Shown in pieces: positions 33,307-41,781 of a stretch of DNA of 64,000 bases; positions within the stretch are counted from its first letter, which is position 1; each line of letters begins with the position of its first letter. The DNA is taken from assembly GCF_004353915.1 (NCBI RefSeq), contig NZ_SMRP01000003.1, positions 310,001-374,000 on the forward strand, in the 5' to 3' direction. Position numbers and translations under genes: made by a program. Below the pieces are notes generated by a model, which was not told the origin of the DNA, did no database searches, and saw only the letters and a program-made list of their open reading frames with translations. The DNA comes from Paraburkholderia silviterrae. Lineage in GTDB: Bacteria; Pseudomonadota; Gammaproteobacteria; Burkholderiales; Burkholderiaceae.

Positions 33307-33385
33307 AGAGCGCGCCATTTTACGCGGAATTCACCCGATTGCGCAATCGCGTGCGTCCCGCCTTGCCGCGGGACGTGGCGCGGCG

Positions 33386-33949
33386 TCAAATTCCGAACAG
33401 GGTGAGCGAGACTGCCGCACGTGTGACGACCATCAGCAGCACCTGCACGATCACGAACAGCAGGATCGGCGAGAGGTCGAGTCCGCCGAAGTTCGGCAGC
33501 ACGCGCCGAATGGGATTCAGGAACGGCGCCGTGAGCTGGAACAGCACGGGCATCGCGGGCGAGCGCGGGTTCAGCCACGAGAGCAGCGCCATCAGAATCG
33601 TGAGCCAGATGAGCAGATTGAGCGCCCACTTCACTAGCGTGAGCACCGCGACGATCAGGAGCGTGGGCAACAGAGCAAGTGGGTCGACGCCCGCGAGCCA
33701 TACCATCAGCAGCACGTATGCGATAGCGGCGATCAGCGCGGCGACGACACCGGCCCAGTCGATACCGCGCACGCCCGGAATCACGCGGCGCAGCGGCAGC
33801 ACGAGCCAGTTGGTCGCCTGCTGGATGGCATGTGTTACCGGGTTGTAGGGCGGAACGCGGACGAACTGCAGCCAGACGCGCAGCAGCAGGGCAGCGCCGA
33901 ATAACGTGAAAATCGTGTTGAGCAAAAAGCGGGCGATATCGCCGAACAT
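33386..33949 (-). CDS. YggT family membrane protein
   Basis: A 187-aa integral membrane protein with two YGGT repeats: each has a hydrophobic helix followed by a segment like PYNPVTHAIQQATNWLVLPLRRVIPG and NPIRRVLPNFGGLDLSPILLF. The longer central part contains a run of transmembrane helices (LLIVAVLTLVKWALNLLIWL). YggT relatives act in osmotic tolerance and, in plastids and Gram-positives, in cell division or complex assembly; the role here is unproven. It is the first chromosomal gene right of the island and in many Burkholderia lies next to this tRNA. Confidence 0.9.
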   Translation of the reverse strand: MFGDIARFLLNTIFTLFGAALLLRVWLQFVRVPPYNPVTHAIQQATNWLVLPLRRVIPGVRGIDWAGVVAALIAAIAYVLLMVWLAGVDPLALLPTLLIVAVLTLVKWALNLLIWLTILMALLSWLNPRSPAMPVLFQLTAPFLNPIRRVLPNFGGLDLSPILLFVIVQVLLMVVTRAAVSLTLFGI

Positions 33950-34029
33950 CGGTGTTTTTTCCTTCTTGTGATTAGTGACGGTGTGTGGCCGCAGATTGTG
34001 GGCGTGTGGTCGGCGGCCGGCGGCGCGAA

Positions 34030-34350
34030 TCAGACGGAAACCTTGATCTCGCTGATCAGGATCGTGCCATTGCCACCGTCGGTGTAGTTGGGAATGTCGT
34101 CGACGAGCACCTTCTGATGCAGCTTGAACACGGCGTAGAAGTCATCCAGCGTTTCGAACAGGAAGTGCCCGGCTGCGACGTAGGGCGGCGGCGTGCCCGG
34201 CGGCCCCGCGTTGATCCCGATGTCGATCGACCAGCCTTTGAGCCTGTCCCCGAAGAGCTGCGCGGCGAGCGGCATATGCCGCGCGGCGTAGTACTCGGAG
34301 TCGAATCGGCCGTTTTCGCGGTAAGGATAAAGGATGCTGACCTTGATCAT
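34030..34350 (-). CDS. EthD family protein
   Basis: Encodes 106 residues from the ATG at 34350 (MIKVSILYPYRENGRFDSEYY), preceded by AGGAACG. The open frame continues upstream but is arginine/alanine-rich shadow. The sequence follows the EthD dimeric alpha/beta-barrel family: FDxEYYxxRHMPLAAQLFGD near the start and GHFLFETLDDFYAVFKLH late. EthD takes part in ether degradation in Rhodococcus, but most members are of unknown substrate. No clear operon partner. Confidence 0.88.
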   Translation of the reverse strand: MIKVSILYPYRENGRFDSEYYAARHMPLAAQLFGDRLKGWSIDIGINAGPPGTPPPYVAAGHFLFETLDDFYAVFKLHQKVLVDDIPNYTDGGNGTILISEIKVSV

Positions 34351-34893
34351 TGTGCGTTCCTGTCGATGAATTCCGATGCGCGCCGCTTGCAGCAGGCGTG
34401 CGCGCGCCGTTGCCACATTACCACGGCTTACGCCTTGCCAGTGAGGGTGCGAGGCACCGGCTGCCCACGCGATGCGCACAGGATTCCGATTGTTTTTCCG
34501 GCCAGCGGCTAAAGTGAGTTGAGGCGCTCGTGCGAGGGCCCGCGCCGCGAAATGTTCGTTGACGTACCGATGCAGTGGGCGTGCTCCGATTAAAACGGAT
34601 GCCAGCAACGGCGGCGTCACAGTGCGCGTGCGGCCAGGCTTGTGATCCGGCCGGCGAGCACAAGCCGCCTCGCGCGCGGCGGCGCTCAATGCGTGCGGCA
34701 AGTCCGCCTTTGCGCGGCACGGGGACCGCGCGAGTAACAGGTCCCACGCGATATGTCACGCACCTGCGGCTATCTCGCAACACCGCGGTCGCCGTTCGCA
34801 AACCTGCGCACAATACTTCTATGGCTCCGGTTTTGTTGTTGCTGTCGTGCAATTGGGCTGTTTCCTGTCGGTTGTCCGATTCGGGAGGTCACC
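34351..34893. other. Gene-less stretch between EthD and a small gene
   Basis: 543 bp without a believable gene; the open frames are extensions of neighbours or arginine-rich shadows. Its right end holds the GGGAGG ribosome site of the small gene at 34894. I see no tRNA or strong promoter hexamers. Confidence 0.5.
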
Positions 34894-35055
34894 ATGAGCA
34901 TCTTCGCTTACCGAAAGCATCTGCGGTTTCTCACGCCCCATCAGCGTCGTCGCTGGTGGGATCAGAGGAAGCGTCTAACGCCTCGCGTACAGATTAGCGG
35001 TGCGTATGTTCCGCCCAACGTCACGCGCGAATTCACCTACGTGAAAGTCGGATAG
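34894..35055 (+). CDS. Small basic hypothetical protein
   Basis: A 53-aa protein (MSIFAYRKHLRFLTPHQRRR...) with an excellent GGGAGG ribosome site 8 bp before the ATG and a strong terminator hairpin 30 bp after the stop. It is rich in Arg, Lys and aromatic residues and has no membrane segment. Family unknown; these signals make it a convincing small gene. It could bind nucleic acid. Confidence 0.7.
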   Translation: MSIFAYRKHLRFLTPHQRRRWWDQRKRLTPRVQISGAYVPPNVTREFTYVKVG

Positions 35056-35440
35056 CGCCGCTGCTCGTCCCCCTGCCTTGCAATCTCGACGATGCCCGGT
35101 CTATGGACCGGGCATCGTCGTTTCAGGCTGGCGAACACGCCGCCCCAACCAATTTGTAATGAAACATTACCTGCCTTTTTGGCGTGGGGCGCGATGCTGT
35201 CGGTAACTATGACCGGGTGAACACCTCGGGTGGCTTGCAAGGCTCGATGCACTGCGGTTCGGGCCTTTCGTCGGCAGAAGTTTGCGGCATCGCCTTGATT
35301 CAGTGTCAAGAAGCCTGCATCTGCGATTGCAATTTGCAACAAATGGCAACCTTTGACGGCCTCTGTTTTAGATAGAGTCCAAGTGTGGGCTGTGCCCGTC
35401 ATGTGGAGCGACGCCGTCGTCGGCCGCCAGGAGAAGAGAA
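35056..35440. other. Intergenic stretch with terminator
   Basis: 385 bp holding the terminator at 35087-35120, then about 300 bp with a few AT-rich patches (TTTTAGATAGAG near 35365) that may be the promoter of the next gene. No gene is visible. Confidence 0.5.
35087..35120 (+). terminator. Rho-independent terminator
   Basis: CGACGATGCCCGGTC (35087-35101) pairs perfectly with GACCGGGCATCGTCG (35106-35120), a 15-bp stem with a 4-nt loop, followed by TTTC. It ends the small gene at 34894. Confidence 0.85.
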
Positions 35441-35755
35441 GTGAAAAAGACCGTTTCGTTTATCGTTGCCGCTGCGCTGGGTGTGGGGCTCGTCAGCGCA
35501 GCCGAGGCGCACGTTTCGGTGGGTATCGGTATTGGCATTCCCATTGCACCGGCTTATCCGGTCTATGCTGCGCCGGTCTACGCACCGCCTCCGCCCGTGT
35601 ACTATGAGCCGCCGCCGCCGGTGGTCTATGCGCCGCCGCCCGCAGTCGTTGTAGGCGGTTATGGCGGTTACGGTGGTTATGGCTACTATGGCCGTCCGTA
35701 CTGGCGCCATCATGGCTACTACCGTGGCTATCACGGCGGCTGGTACCGCCACTAA
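35441..35755 (+). CDS. Secreted Pro/Gly/Tyr-rich low-complexity protein
   Basis: A 104-aa protein with a Sec signal peptide (KKTVSFIVAAALGVGLVSA, cut after AEA). The mature part has a short strand region VSVGIGIGIPIAP, then Pro/Tyr-rich (APPPPVYYEPPPPVVYAPPP) and Gly/Tyr/His-rich (GGYGGYGGYGYYG...) stretches. Such small envelope proteins are common in Burkholderia, of unknown function. A ribosome site GAGAAGAG is upstream. It is a single-gene unit between two terminators. Confidence 0.82.
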   Translation: MKKTVSFIVAAALGVGLVSAAEAHVSVGIGIGIPIAPAYPVYAAPVYAPPPPVYYEPPPPVVYAPPPAVVVGGYGGYGGYGYYGRPYWRHHGYYRGYHGGWYRH

Positions 35756-35807
35756 GCTCGACGGATGATGCCGGGTGGCCTCGCGCCACCCGCTAGAAGT
35801 TCTCCGC

Positions 35808-35844
35808 AACGGCGCAACGCCGGCTCATGCCGCGTTGCGCCGTT
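35808..35844 (+). terminator. Rho-independent terminator
   Basis: AACGGCGCAACGC (35808-35820) pairs with GCGTTGCGCCGTT (35832-35844), followed by TGCTTTT. It lies between the convergent low-complexity protein gene and the LysE-type gene and may serve both. Confidence 0.8.
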
Positions 35845-35861
35845 TGCTTTTCAGGCACGCG

Positions 35862-36536
35862 TTACGCGGTGCCTGTGCCCTGGACGATCAGATCGCGATA
35901 GCCGTGCACGATGACGCTGTACGAGAAGTACGCGAAGAGCAATGCCGATAGCACGTGGCATGCGCGCAGCAAACCGGTGCCGGCGCGCTTGCGGCCATGG
36001 CTTGCGAGGCCGCACAGGAAGAGCGTCCAGCCCAGTCCGCCCAGGAAAAAGCCCGCGAGAAACACGGCCGCGGAGCCTGCCGTCGTGGCGCCCGATTTCG
36101 CGATGAGCGCGCCGCCCACGGCCGCGAACCAGAGAATCGCGCTAGGCGAGGACATGGCGAGCAGCACACCGCGCGCGAAGCTGCGCCACGGATGGGGCTT
36201 GGGCAGGGCGCCGTCGGCATTGCCTTCCACCGGCGGTGCAGCAGCCGGATTGAGCGCCTCGCGCGCCATCTTCCAGGTAAGCATCAGCAAGAGGGCTGCG
36301 CCGCCGATCCACACGACCCAGCGTACGGCATCGAACTGGAGCAGCGCCGCCATCCCGGCAAGCGCGAGCGCGGCGTAGGTCAAATCGCCGAAACAGGAGC
36401 CGATACCGAGCCAGAAACCCGGCCTGAAGCCGTGCGAGAGCGTGAGCGAAATGCACGCGACGTTGACAAGGCCAATGTCGAGGCACAGAGAAAGTGACAG
36501 GAAAAAGCCGTCGGAGAGCAGGGAAAGGTGAGGCAT
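35862..36536 (-). CDS. LysE/RhtB family amino-acid exporter
   Basis: A 224-aa inner-membrane protein with about six hydrophobic segments. The N-terminus (FFLSLSLCLDIGLVNVACIS, then SHGFRPGFWLGIGSCFGDLTYAALAL) is the LysE-family signature in which the conserved glycines line the transport fold. Members export amino acids such as lysine, homoserine or threonine. The substrate cannot be told from sequence. It is a single gene, reading toward the shared terminator. Confidence 0.9.
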   Translation of the reverse strand: MPHLSLLSDGFFLSLSLCLDIGLVNVACISLTLSHGFRPGFWLGIGSCFGDLTYAALALAGMAALLQFDAVRWVVWIGGAALLLMLTWKMAREALNPAAAPPVEGNADGALPKPHPWRSFARGVLLAMSSPSAILWFAAVGGALIAKSGATTAGSAAVFLAGFFLGGLGWTLFLCGLASHGRKRAGTGLLRACHVLSALLFAYFSYSVIVHGYRDLIVQGTGTA

Positions 36537-36705
36537 GTAACGTTGATTGTTGTTGTGCCGCGCCGCCCGGTGCGAGAGATGAACGATGGGCGGCGCGGCG
36601 TGCGTGCGCCGCTAGTTGGTCGCTAGTTGGTCGCAAGTTGGCCGCTTCGCAGTGAGCGGTTCGAACGGCGCCGGGTGGTACGGGTGTGGCAGGTGAGCGG
36701 CTCGA

Positions 36706-38181
36706 TCAGACGCCCATGCAGAGATACTTCAGCTCGACATATTCGTCGATGCCGTACTTCGAGCCTTCGCGTCCGAGCCCAGACTGCTTGACGCCGCCAA
36801 ACGGTGCAACCTCGTTCGAGATGAGCCCGGTGTTGATGCCGACCATGCCGTACTCGAGCGCCTCGGCCACACGCCATACGCGGCCGATGTCGCGGCTATA
36901 GAAATAGGAGGCGAGGCCGAACTCGGTGTCGTTCGCGAGGCCGATCACTTCAGCTTCGTCGCTGAAGCGGAATACGGCGGCGACCGGGCCGAAGGTCTCC
37001 TCGCGTGCGATCAGCATGTCGCGCGTGACTTCGGCGAGCACGGTCGGCTCGACGTAGCGGCCTTCCATTACATTGCCGCCCGCGACGAGCTTCGCGCCCT
37101 TCGACGTCGCATCGCCGATGTGCTGCGTCACCTTCGCCACGGCGGCGTCGTCGATCAGCGGTCCCTGGTTCACGCCGTCCTCGAAGCCGTTGCCAACCTT
37201 GATCTTGCGCGAGGCGGCGGCGAGCTTTTCGACGAACGCGTCATAGACCTTGTCATGGACGTAGAAGCGATTCGTGCACACGCAGGTCTGGCCTGCGTTG
37301 CGGTATTTCGAGATCACGGCGCCTTCCACCGCGGCGTCGATATCGGCGTCGTCAAACACGATGAAGGGCGCGTGGCCGCCCAGTTCCAGCGCGATTTTCT
37401 TCACGGTGGGTGCGCATTGCTGCATGAGAATGCGGCCGACCGGCGTGGACCCCGTAAACGAAAGGTGGCGCACGATGTCGCTTTCGCAGAGCGCCTTGCC
37501 CACCTCGATCGAATTGGCCGAATCGGCGGTGACGACATTGAATACGCCCTTTGGCACGCCCGCGCGCTGCGCGAGCTCGGCGAGCGCAAGCGCGCACAGC
37601 GGCGTCTGCTCGGCGGGCTTCACGACGATCGTGCAGCCCGCGGCGATGGCGGGCGCGACCTTGCGGGTGATCATCGCGACCGGGAAATTCCACGGTGTGA
37701 TCGATGCGCATACGCCGATCGGCTGCTTGAGCACGATGAGCTTGCGGTCGGCCGCCGGACTCGCGAGCACGTCGCCGTTCACGCGCTTGGCTTCTTCGGC
37801 GAACCACTCGAGGAACGAGGCGCCATAGAGCACTTCGCCGCGCGCCTCGGCGAGCGGCTTGCCCTGCTCGGCGGTCATGATTGCGGCGAGGTCGTCGGCG
37901 TGTTCGATCACGAGGTCGAACCAGCGGCGCAGCACGGCCGCGCGCTCCTTGCCGGTCTTCGCGCGCCAGGCCGGCAGCGCGGTGTGCGCGGCGGCAATGG
38001 CGCGGTGCGCCTCGGCGGCGCCGAAGTCGGGCACGCGGGCGATTTCCGTGTTGTCGGCGGGGTCGAGCACGGCGAAAGTCGCCGCGCCGCCGCTCCATTC
38101 GCCGTCGATCCAGGCGCGCGTCTTGAAGAGTGCGGGATCCTTCAACTGCGTCAGGCGTTCGGATGCGGACAGGCTCATCAT
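36706..38181 (-). CDS. gabD: Succinate-semialdehyde dehydrogenase (NADP+)
   Basis: A 491-aa aldehyde dehydrogenase that oxidises succinate semialdehyde to succinate in GABA breakdown. It has the NAD(P) site around FTGSTPVGRILMQQC, the catalytic glutamate in LELGGHAPFIVF and the catalytic cysteine in GQTCVCTNRFYV; the second cysteine two residues later is the redox-switch partner typical of GabD. TPWNFPVAMITRK and the ending GREGSKYGIDEYVELKYLCM are also GabD-like. GAGGAG lies just before the double ATG. No gabT is adjacent. A related semialdehyde as substrate is possible. Confidence 0.9.
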   Translation of the reverse strand: MMSLSASERLTQLKDPALFKTRAWIDGEWSGGAATFAVLDPADNTEIARVPDFGAAEAHRAIAAAHTALPAWRAKTGKERAAVLRRWFDLVIEHADDLAAIMTAEQGKPLAEARGEVLYGASFLEWFAEEAKRVNGDVLASPAADRKLIVLKQPIGVCASITPWNFPVAMITRKVAPAIAAGCTIVVKPAEQTPLCALALAELAQRAGVPKGVFNVVTADSANSIEVGKALCESDIVRHLSFTGSTPVGRILMQQCAPTVKKIALELGGHAPFIVFDDADIDAAVEGAVISKYRNAGQTCVCTNRFYVHDKVYDAFVEKLAAASRKIKVGNGFEDGVNQGPLIDDAAVAKVTQHIGDATSKGAKLVAGGNVMEGRYVEPTVLAEVTRDMLIAREETFGPVAAVFRFSDEAEVIGLANDTEFGLASYFYSRDIGRVWRVAEALEYGMVGINTGLISNEVAPFGGVKQSGLGREGSKYGIDEYVELKYLCMGV

Positions 38182-38308
38182 CGTGTCTCCTCAATGCGTG
38201 AGCGGCGCGGCCCGAAGCGGGCCGTATCGCGGTGAGCGCGGCGTCGCGAAGGCGTCGCGGATGTGCGGCGGATCAGCGGGCAGCGTGGCGGGCACGAGCC
38301 CGCGATCC

Positions 38309-39910
38309 TCAAGCGCGCCCGAGTCCGAGTTCTTCGTAAAGCCGGTCGACGCGCGTCTTCACGTCCTGGGTCATCTCGATGGCGCGGCCCCATTCGCGGT
38401 CCGTTTCGCCGGGCCACTTGTTGGTGGCGTCGAGGCCCATTTTCGAGCCGAGACCCGCTACCGGCGAAGCAAAATCGAGATAGTCGATCGGCGTATTTTC
38501 GACGAGCACCGTGTCGCGCGCCGGATCGATACGGGTGGTGATCGCCCAGATCACTTCCTTCCAGTCGCGGATGTCCACGTCGTCGTCGACCACGACGATG
38601 AACTTCGTATACATGAACTGGCGCAGGAAGCTCCAGACGCCGAACATGACGCGTTTTGCGTGCCCGGGGTAGCTCTTCTTCATCTGCACGATCGCCATGC
38701 GGTAGCTGCAGCCTTCGGGCGGTAGATAGAAGTCGGTGATTTCCGGGAATTGCTTCTGCAGCAGCGGCACGAACACTTCGTTCAGCGCGACGCCGAGCAC
38801 GGCCGGCTCGTCGGGCGGCTTGCCTGTATACGTGGAGTGATAGATCGCGTCGCGCCGCATCGTGATGCGCTCGACCGTGAAGACGGGGAACCACTCCTGC
38901 TCATTGTAGTAACCGGTGTGGTCGCCGTAGGGACCCTCGAGCGCGTGTTCGTACGCGGCGCTTGCACCCTTGGTGGGGCGTGGCGGCGCGCCTGCGGGCG
39001 CGCTCTCTTGTGCGCCGTTTTGCGCGCTGTTGTGCGTGCTGTTGTGCGGATAGATGAAGCCTTCGAGCACGATCTCCGCGCGCGCCGGGACCTGGAGCGT
39101 GTCGACGCCGGGCGTGATGCACTTCGCAAGCTCGGTGCGCCCGCCGCGCAAGAGGCCCGCGAACTGGTATTCGGAGAGCGTGTCGGGCACCGGCGTGACG
39201 GCGCCGAGGATGGTCGCCGGGTCGGCGCCGAGCACGACCGCAACCGGGTAAGGTTTGCCAGGGTTGCGCAGCGCGAATTCGCGGAAATCGAGCGCGCCGC
39301 CGCGGTGCGCGAGCCAGCGCATGATCAGCTTGTTGCGCCCGATCAGCTGCTGGCGGTAGATGCCCAGGTTCTGGCGCGTCTTGTTCGGCCCGCGCGTGAC
39401 CGTGAGGCCCCAGGTAATGAGCGGGCCGGCGTCGCCGGGCCAGCAGGTCTGGATGGGCAGCTTCGCGAGATCGACGTCGTTGCCTTCCCAGACGATCTCC
39501 TGGCAAGGCGGGGCGCTCACGGTCTTCGGCGCCATGTCCCAGACGGCCTTGGCGAGCGTGAGCAGCTTGCCCGCATCCTTCAGGCCGCGCGGCGGCTCAG
39601 GTTCCTTCAGTGCGGAGAGCAGGCGCCCCACGTCGCGCAGCGAGTCGAGCGCCGCGCCGTCGCCTGCGCTCTCGGGCGCATCGATGCCCATGCCGAGCGC
39701 GACGCGCCGCGGCGTGCCGAACAGATTGCCGAGCACAGGGAACGCATGGGTCGCGCGGCTCTCGAATAGCAGGGCGGGGCCGCCGGCGCGCAGCACGCGG
39801 TCGCAGAGCTCGGTCATTTCCAGCACCGGGGAGACGGCCTGCGGCACGCGGCGCAACTCGCCGAGCGTCTCCAGGCGACCGACGAAGTCGCGCAAGTCTT
39901 TGTATTTCAT
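38309..39910 (-). CDS. ubiD: 4-hydroxy-3-polyprenylbenzoate decarboxylase
   Basis: A 533-aa UbiD enzyme that decarboxylates the ubiquinone precursor using prenylated FMN. Typical features are the N-terminus [21 protein letters not shown], the metal/prFMN region around [19 protein letters not shown], and the later [11 protein letters not shown] and [16 protein letters not shown] with conserved Glu/Asp. The segment between IYPHNST and EHALEGPYG is an insertion of ~30 Ala/Gln/Asn/Pro-rich residues compared with E. coli UbiD. Its flavin prenyltransferase partner ubiX is not in the window. Confidence 0.95.
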   Translation of the reverse strand: MKYKDLRDFVGRLETLGELRRVPQAVSPVLEMTELCDRVLRAGGPALLFESRATHAFPVLGNLFGTPRRVALGMGIDAPESAGDGAALDSLRDVGRLLSALKEPEPPRGLKDAGKLLTLAKAVWDMAPKTVSAPPCQEIVWEGNDVDLAKLPIQTCWPGDAGPLITWGLTVTRGPNKTRQNLGIYRQQLIGRNKLIMRWLAHRGGALDFREFALRNPGKPYPVAVVLGADPATILGAVTPVPDTLSEYQFAGLLRGGRTELAKCITPGVDTLQVPARAEIVLEGFIYPHNSTHNSAQNGAQESAPAGAPPRPTKGASAAYEHALEGPYGDHTGYYNEQEWFPVFTVERITMRRDAIYHSTYTGKPPDEPAVLGVALNEVFVPLLQKQFPEITDFYLPPEGCSYRMAIVQMKKSYPGHAKRVMFGVWSFLRQFMYTKFIVVVDDDVDIRDWKEVIWAITTRIDPARDTVLVENTPIDYLDFASPVAGLGSKMGLDATNKWPGETDREWGRAIEMTQDVKTRVDRLYEELGLGRA

Positions 39911-40466
39911 CAGGATAGGGTCGGAGCCGCAGCGCGCGGCAGGTGCAGAGGCGAGACGATTGTCGATTTTACCTGTGTTACTTGACGCACGCTGTCAGTC
40001 ATATTGGGTAACCGGCCGCAGAAGCGCGCAGTACGTGGGCCCGCCCGGATTGAACACTGTTCATTATTACAATTAGTTATAGATTTGACATTCTATAGTG
40101 TTGACGATCTATTAAAGCCTGCTAGAATCCGTCCACACTGGCTGCAGGGCTTGCAATTTTTAGCCACCGTCCCGGTCCTTCAGACGCAACGCGTCGCCGT
40201 TTAGCCGATTCCCTGCACGGCTCTCCACGGTCTAGATTGGTTGTCTTCGCCGGCGCCTCTTCGCGCCGGCTGTTCGCGTGAGAACTCCCCACGCGCGCCC
40301 AAGGCGTGCCCAGTAGTTCGGAAGGGGTTCCACCTACGGCGTTCTTGCCGTTTCCCGACGCCGCTGCCGCACCAGCCAGGGCGCGCGGTGTCTTGATCCT
40401 GCGATTGGCAATGTGCCTCGCGCCGACTTCGGTCGCCGGATCATGCAACATGGGGAGATCTGTTAG
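39911..40466. other. 556-bp upstream region of the transglycosylase gene
   Basis: Contains an AT-rich patch (40070-40130) with a good sigma70-like promoter and then about 330 bp of leader before the next gene. A GC-rich hairpin (GCCGGCG/GCGCCGGC) lies at about 40249-40270. No protein-coding frame is convincing. Confidence 0.6.
40101..40128 (+). promoter_or_regulatory. Sigma70-like promoter
   Basis: TTGACG (40101-40106), a 16-bp spacer and TAGAAT (40123-40128), within an AT-rich island. It reads toward the transglycosylase gene, leaving an unusually long ~330-nt leader. A second TTGACA lies at 40085. Confidence 0.6.
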
Positions 40467-41684
40467 ATGAATACCTGGTTATCGTGGTGGCGCGCCGACG
40501 AGCGTCTCGCTTCGGGGCTGCGTGCGCTACTGCGACGTGGCACGCGTTTGAGCCACCACCTGTTCAGCATTGTGGGCGGTTGCGCCGTCCTGGTCGCGCT
40601 CGCCATCTGGTTGCTGCCTTCGTGGCGCGGCACGCTGGCCGCACGCATGATGCCCTTTGTTACCGCTGCCGTGCAGGCGGGCCCCGCGCGTCTGCTGCAG
40701 GGCAATCCGCTGCCCGCGTTCCCGCAGCCCAACGCTGGAACGGACGAAGACGGCAACGCCGACGGTGCGACCCTGCCCACGGCGCTTCTTTCCGACGCCG
40801 GTGCGCCTGCCGGGAACGTGACGACCGGCGGCTCGAACGGCGCGGCGGACCACGTCGCGAATAGCGTCTCCAAGGGTGGCATGGCCACGCTCGACGCGGT
40901 CACGCTCAATGGTCTGGACCCGCGTTCGCTGCCGAGCGTCGGCACGCTGGCGCGCATGATCCCCTCGCAGCGCATCGCGCCCGATGCCCGCGACGACCGC
41001 GTGCTGGTTTCGGCGCGTGAACAGGCGCTCGTCGCCACCTATATTGCGCGCCGCTATCGCGTGGCGCAGGAGCCGGTCGGCGAGCTCGTGAAGGCCGCCT
41101 TCGACACCGGCCGTGAAGTGGGTCTCGATCCGCTGCTGCTGCTCGCGGTCATGGCGATCGAGTCGGGCTTCAACCCGTACGCCGAAAGCGGCGTGGGCGC
41201 GAAGGGCCTCATGCAGGTCATGTCGAAGGTTCACTCGGACAAGTTCCAGTACTTCGGCGGCCAGCGCGCGGCGCTCGATCCGCTCGCGAACATCAAGGTT
41301 GGCGCGCTGGTCCTGAAGGACTGCATCGCGCGCGGCGGCTCGCTGCCGGGCGGTCTGCGCCTCTACGTGGGCTCGACCTCGCCGGACGACGGCGGTTACG
41401 GCGCCAAGGTCATGGCCGAACGTGGGCGTCTGCGTGATGTGGCCCGCGGCCGCAACGTGCCGATCAACGCGCCTCAGGCGCCCGCCACCACCACGGCCAG
41501 CGCGCCGGTGCAGAAGGTGGCGAGCGTGAACGGCGAGAAGCGCGTGCACGTGACGCTCGACAACGCGCATGCGCTGGTGGACAAGTCCGCTGCGCCCGAG
41601 CAGGCGACGCCCGAACAGGATGACGCCAGCAACGGCGCCAGCACGGCGGCCCAGAAGCACAGCCAGCCCGAACTCGGCGCGTAA
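40467..41684 (+). CDS. Membrane-anchored SLT-type lytic transglycosylase
   Basis: A 405-aa protein with an N-terminal membrane anchor (LFSIVGGCAVLVALAIWLLP), a flexible Ala/Gly/Asp-rich region (~65-145), a lytic transglycosylase domain and a low-complexity Ala/Gln tail. The catalytic glutamate is in LLLLAVMAIESGFNPYAES, followed by VGAKGLMQVM, the SLT motifs. Such enzymes cut peptidoglycan glycan chains with formation of anhydro-muramic ends. The usual SLT 'AYNAG' motif is replaced by LRLYVGST. It ends at a strong terminator. Confidence 0.88.
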   Translation: MNTWLSWWRADERLASGLRALLRRGTRLSHHLFSIVGGCAVLVALAIWLLPSWRGTLAARMMPFVTAAVQAGPARLLQGNPLPAFPQPNAGTDEDGNADGATLPTALLSDAGAPAGNVTTGGSNGAADHVANSVSKGGMATLDAVTLNGLDPRSLPSVGTLARMIPSQRIAPDARDDRVLVSAREQALVATYIARRYRVAQEPVGELVKAAFDTGREVGLDPLLLLAVMAIESGFNPYAESGVGAKGLMQVMSKVHSDKFQYFGGQRAALDPLANIKVGALVLKDCIARGGSLPGGLRLYVGSTSPDDGGYGAKVMAERGRLRDVARGRNVPINAPQAPATTTASAPVQKVASVNGEKRVHVTLDNAHALVDKSAAPEQATPEQDDASNGASTAAQKHSQPELGA

Positions 41685-41712
41685 GGCTTCATCGCGAAAG
41701 AGCGGACTATAG

Positions 41713-41752
41713 GAAATGGAAAAAGGCACCCTCGGGTGCCTTTTTCCATTTC
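41713..41752. terminator. Bidirectional terminator
   Basis: GGAAAAAGGCACC pairs with GGTGCCTTTTTCC around a CTCG loop, with further matching flanks (GAAAT/ATTTC). It separates the convergent transglycosylase and aminotransferase genes and has A/T tracts on both sides. Confidence 0.9.
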
Positions 41753-41781
41753 TTCTTCAATTCCAGCCCCAGTTGCGAGGA

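Larger units (their letters stand above)
33039..33385. other. Right edge of element B and gene-less stretch before yggT
   Basis: Holds the retron promoter (33044-33072), ~190 bp of DNA with no visible gene, the tRNA-Gly 5' fragment (33267-33306) and, beyond it, chromosomal DNA with a TAAAAT box on the minus strand (about 33315-33320), probably the original tRNA promoter. Confidence 0.6.
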
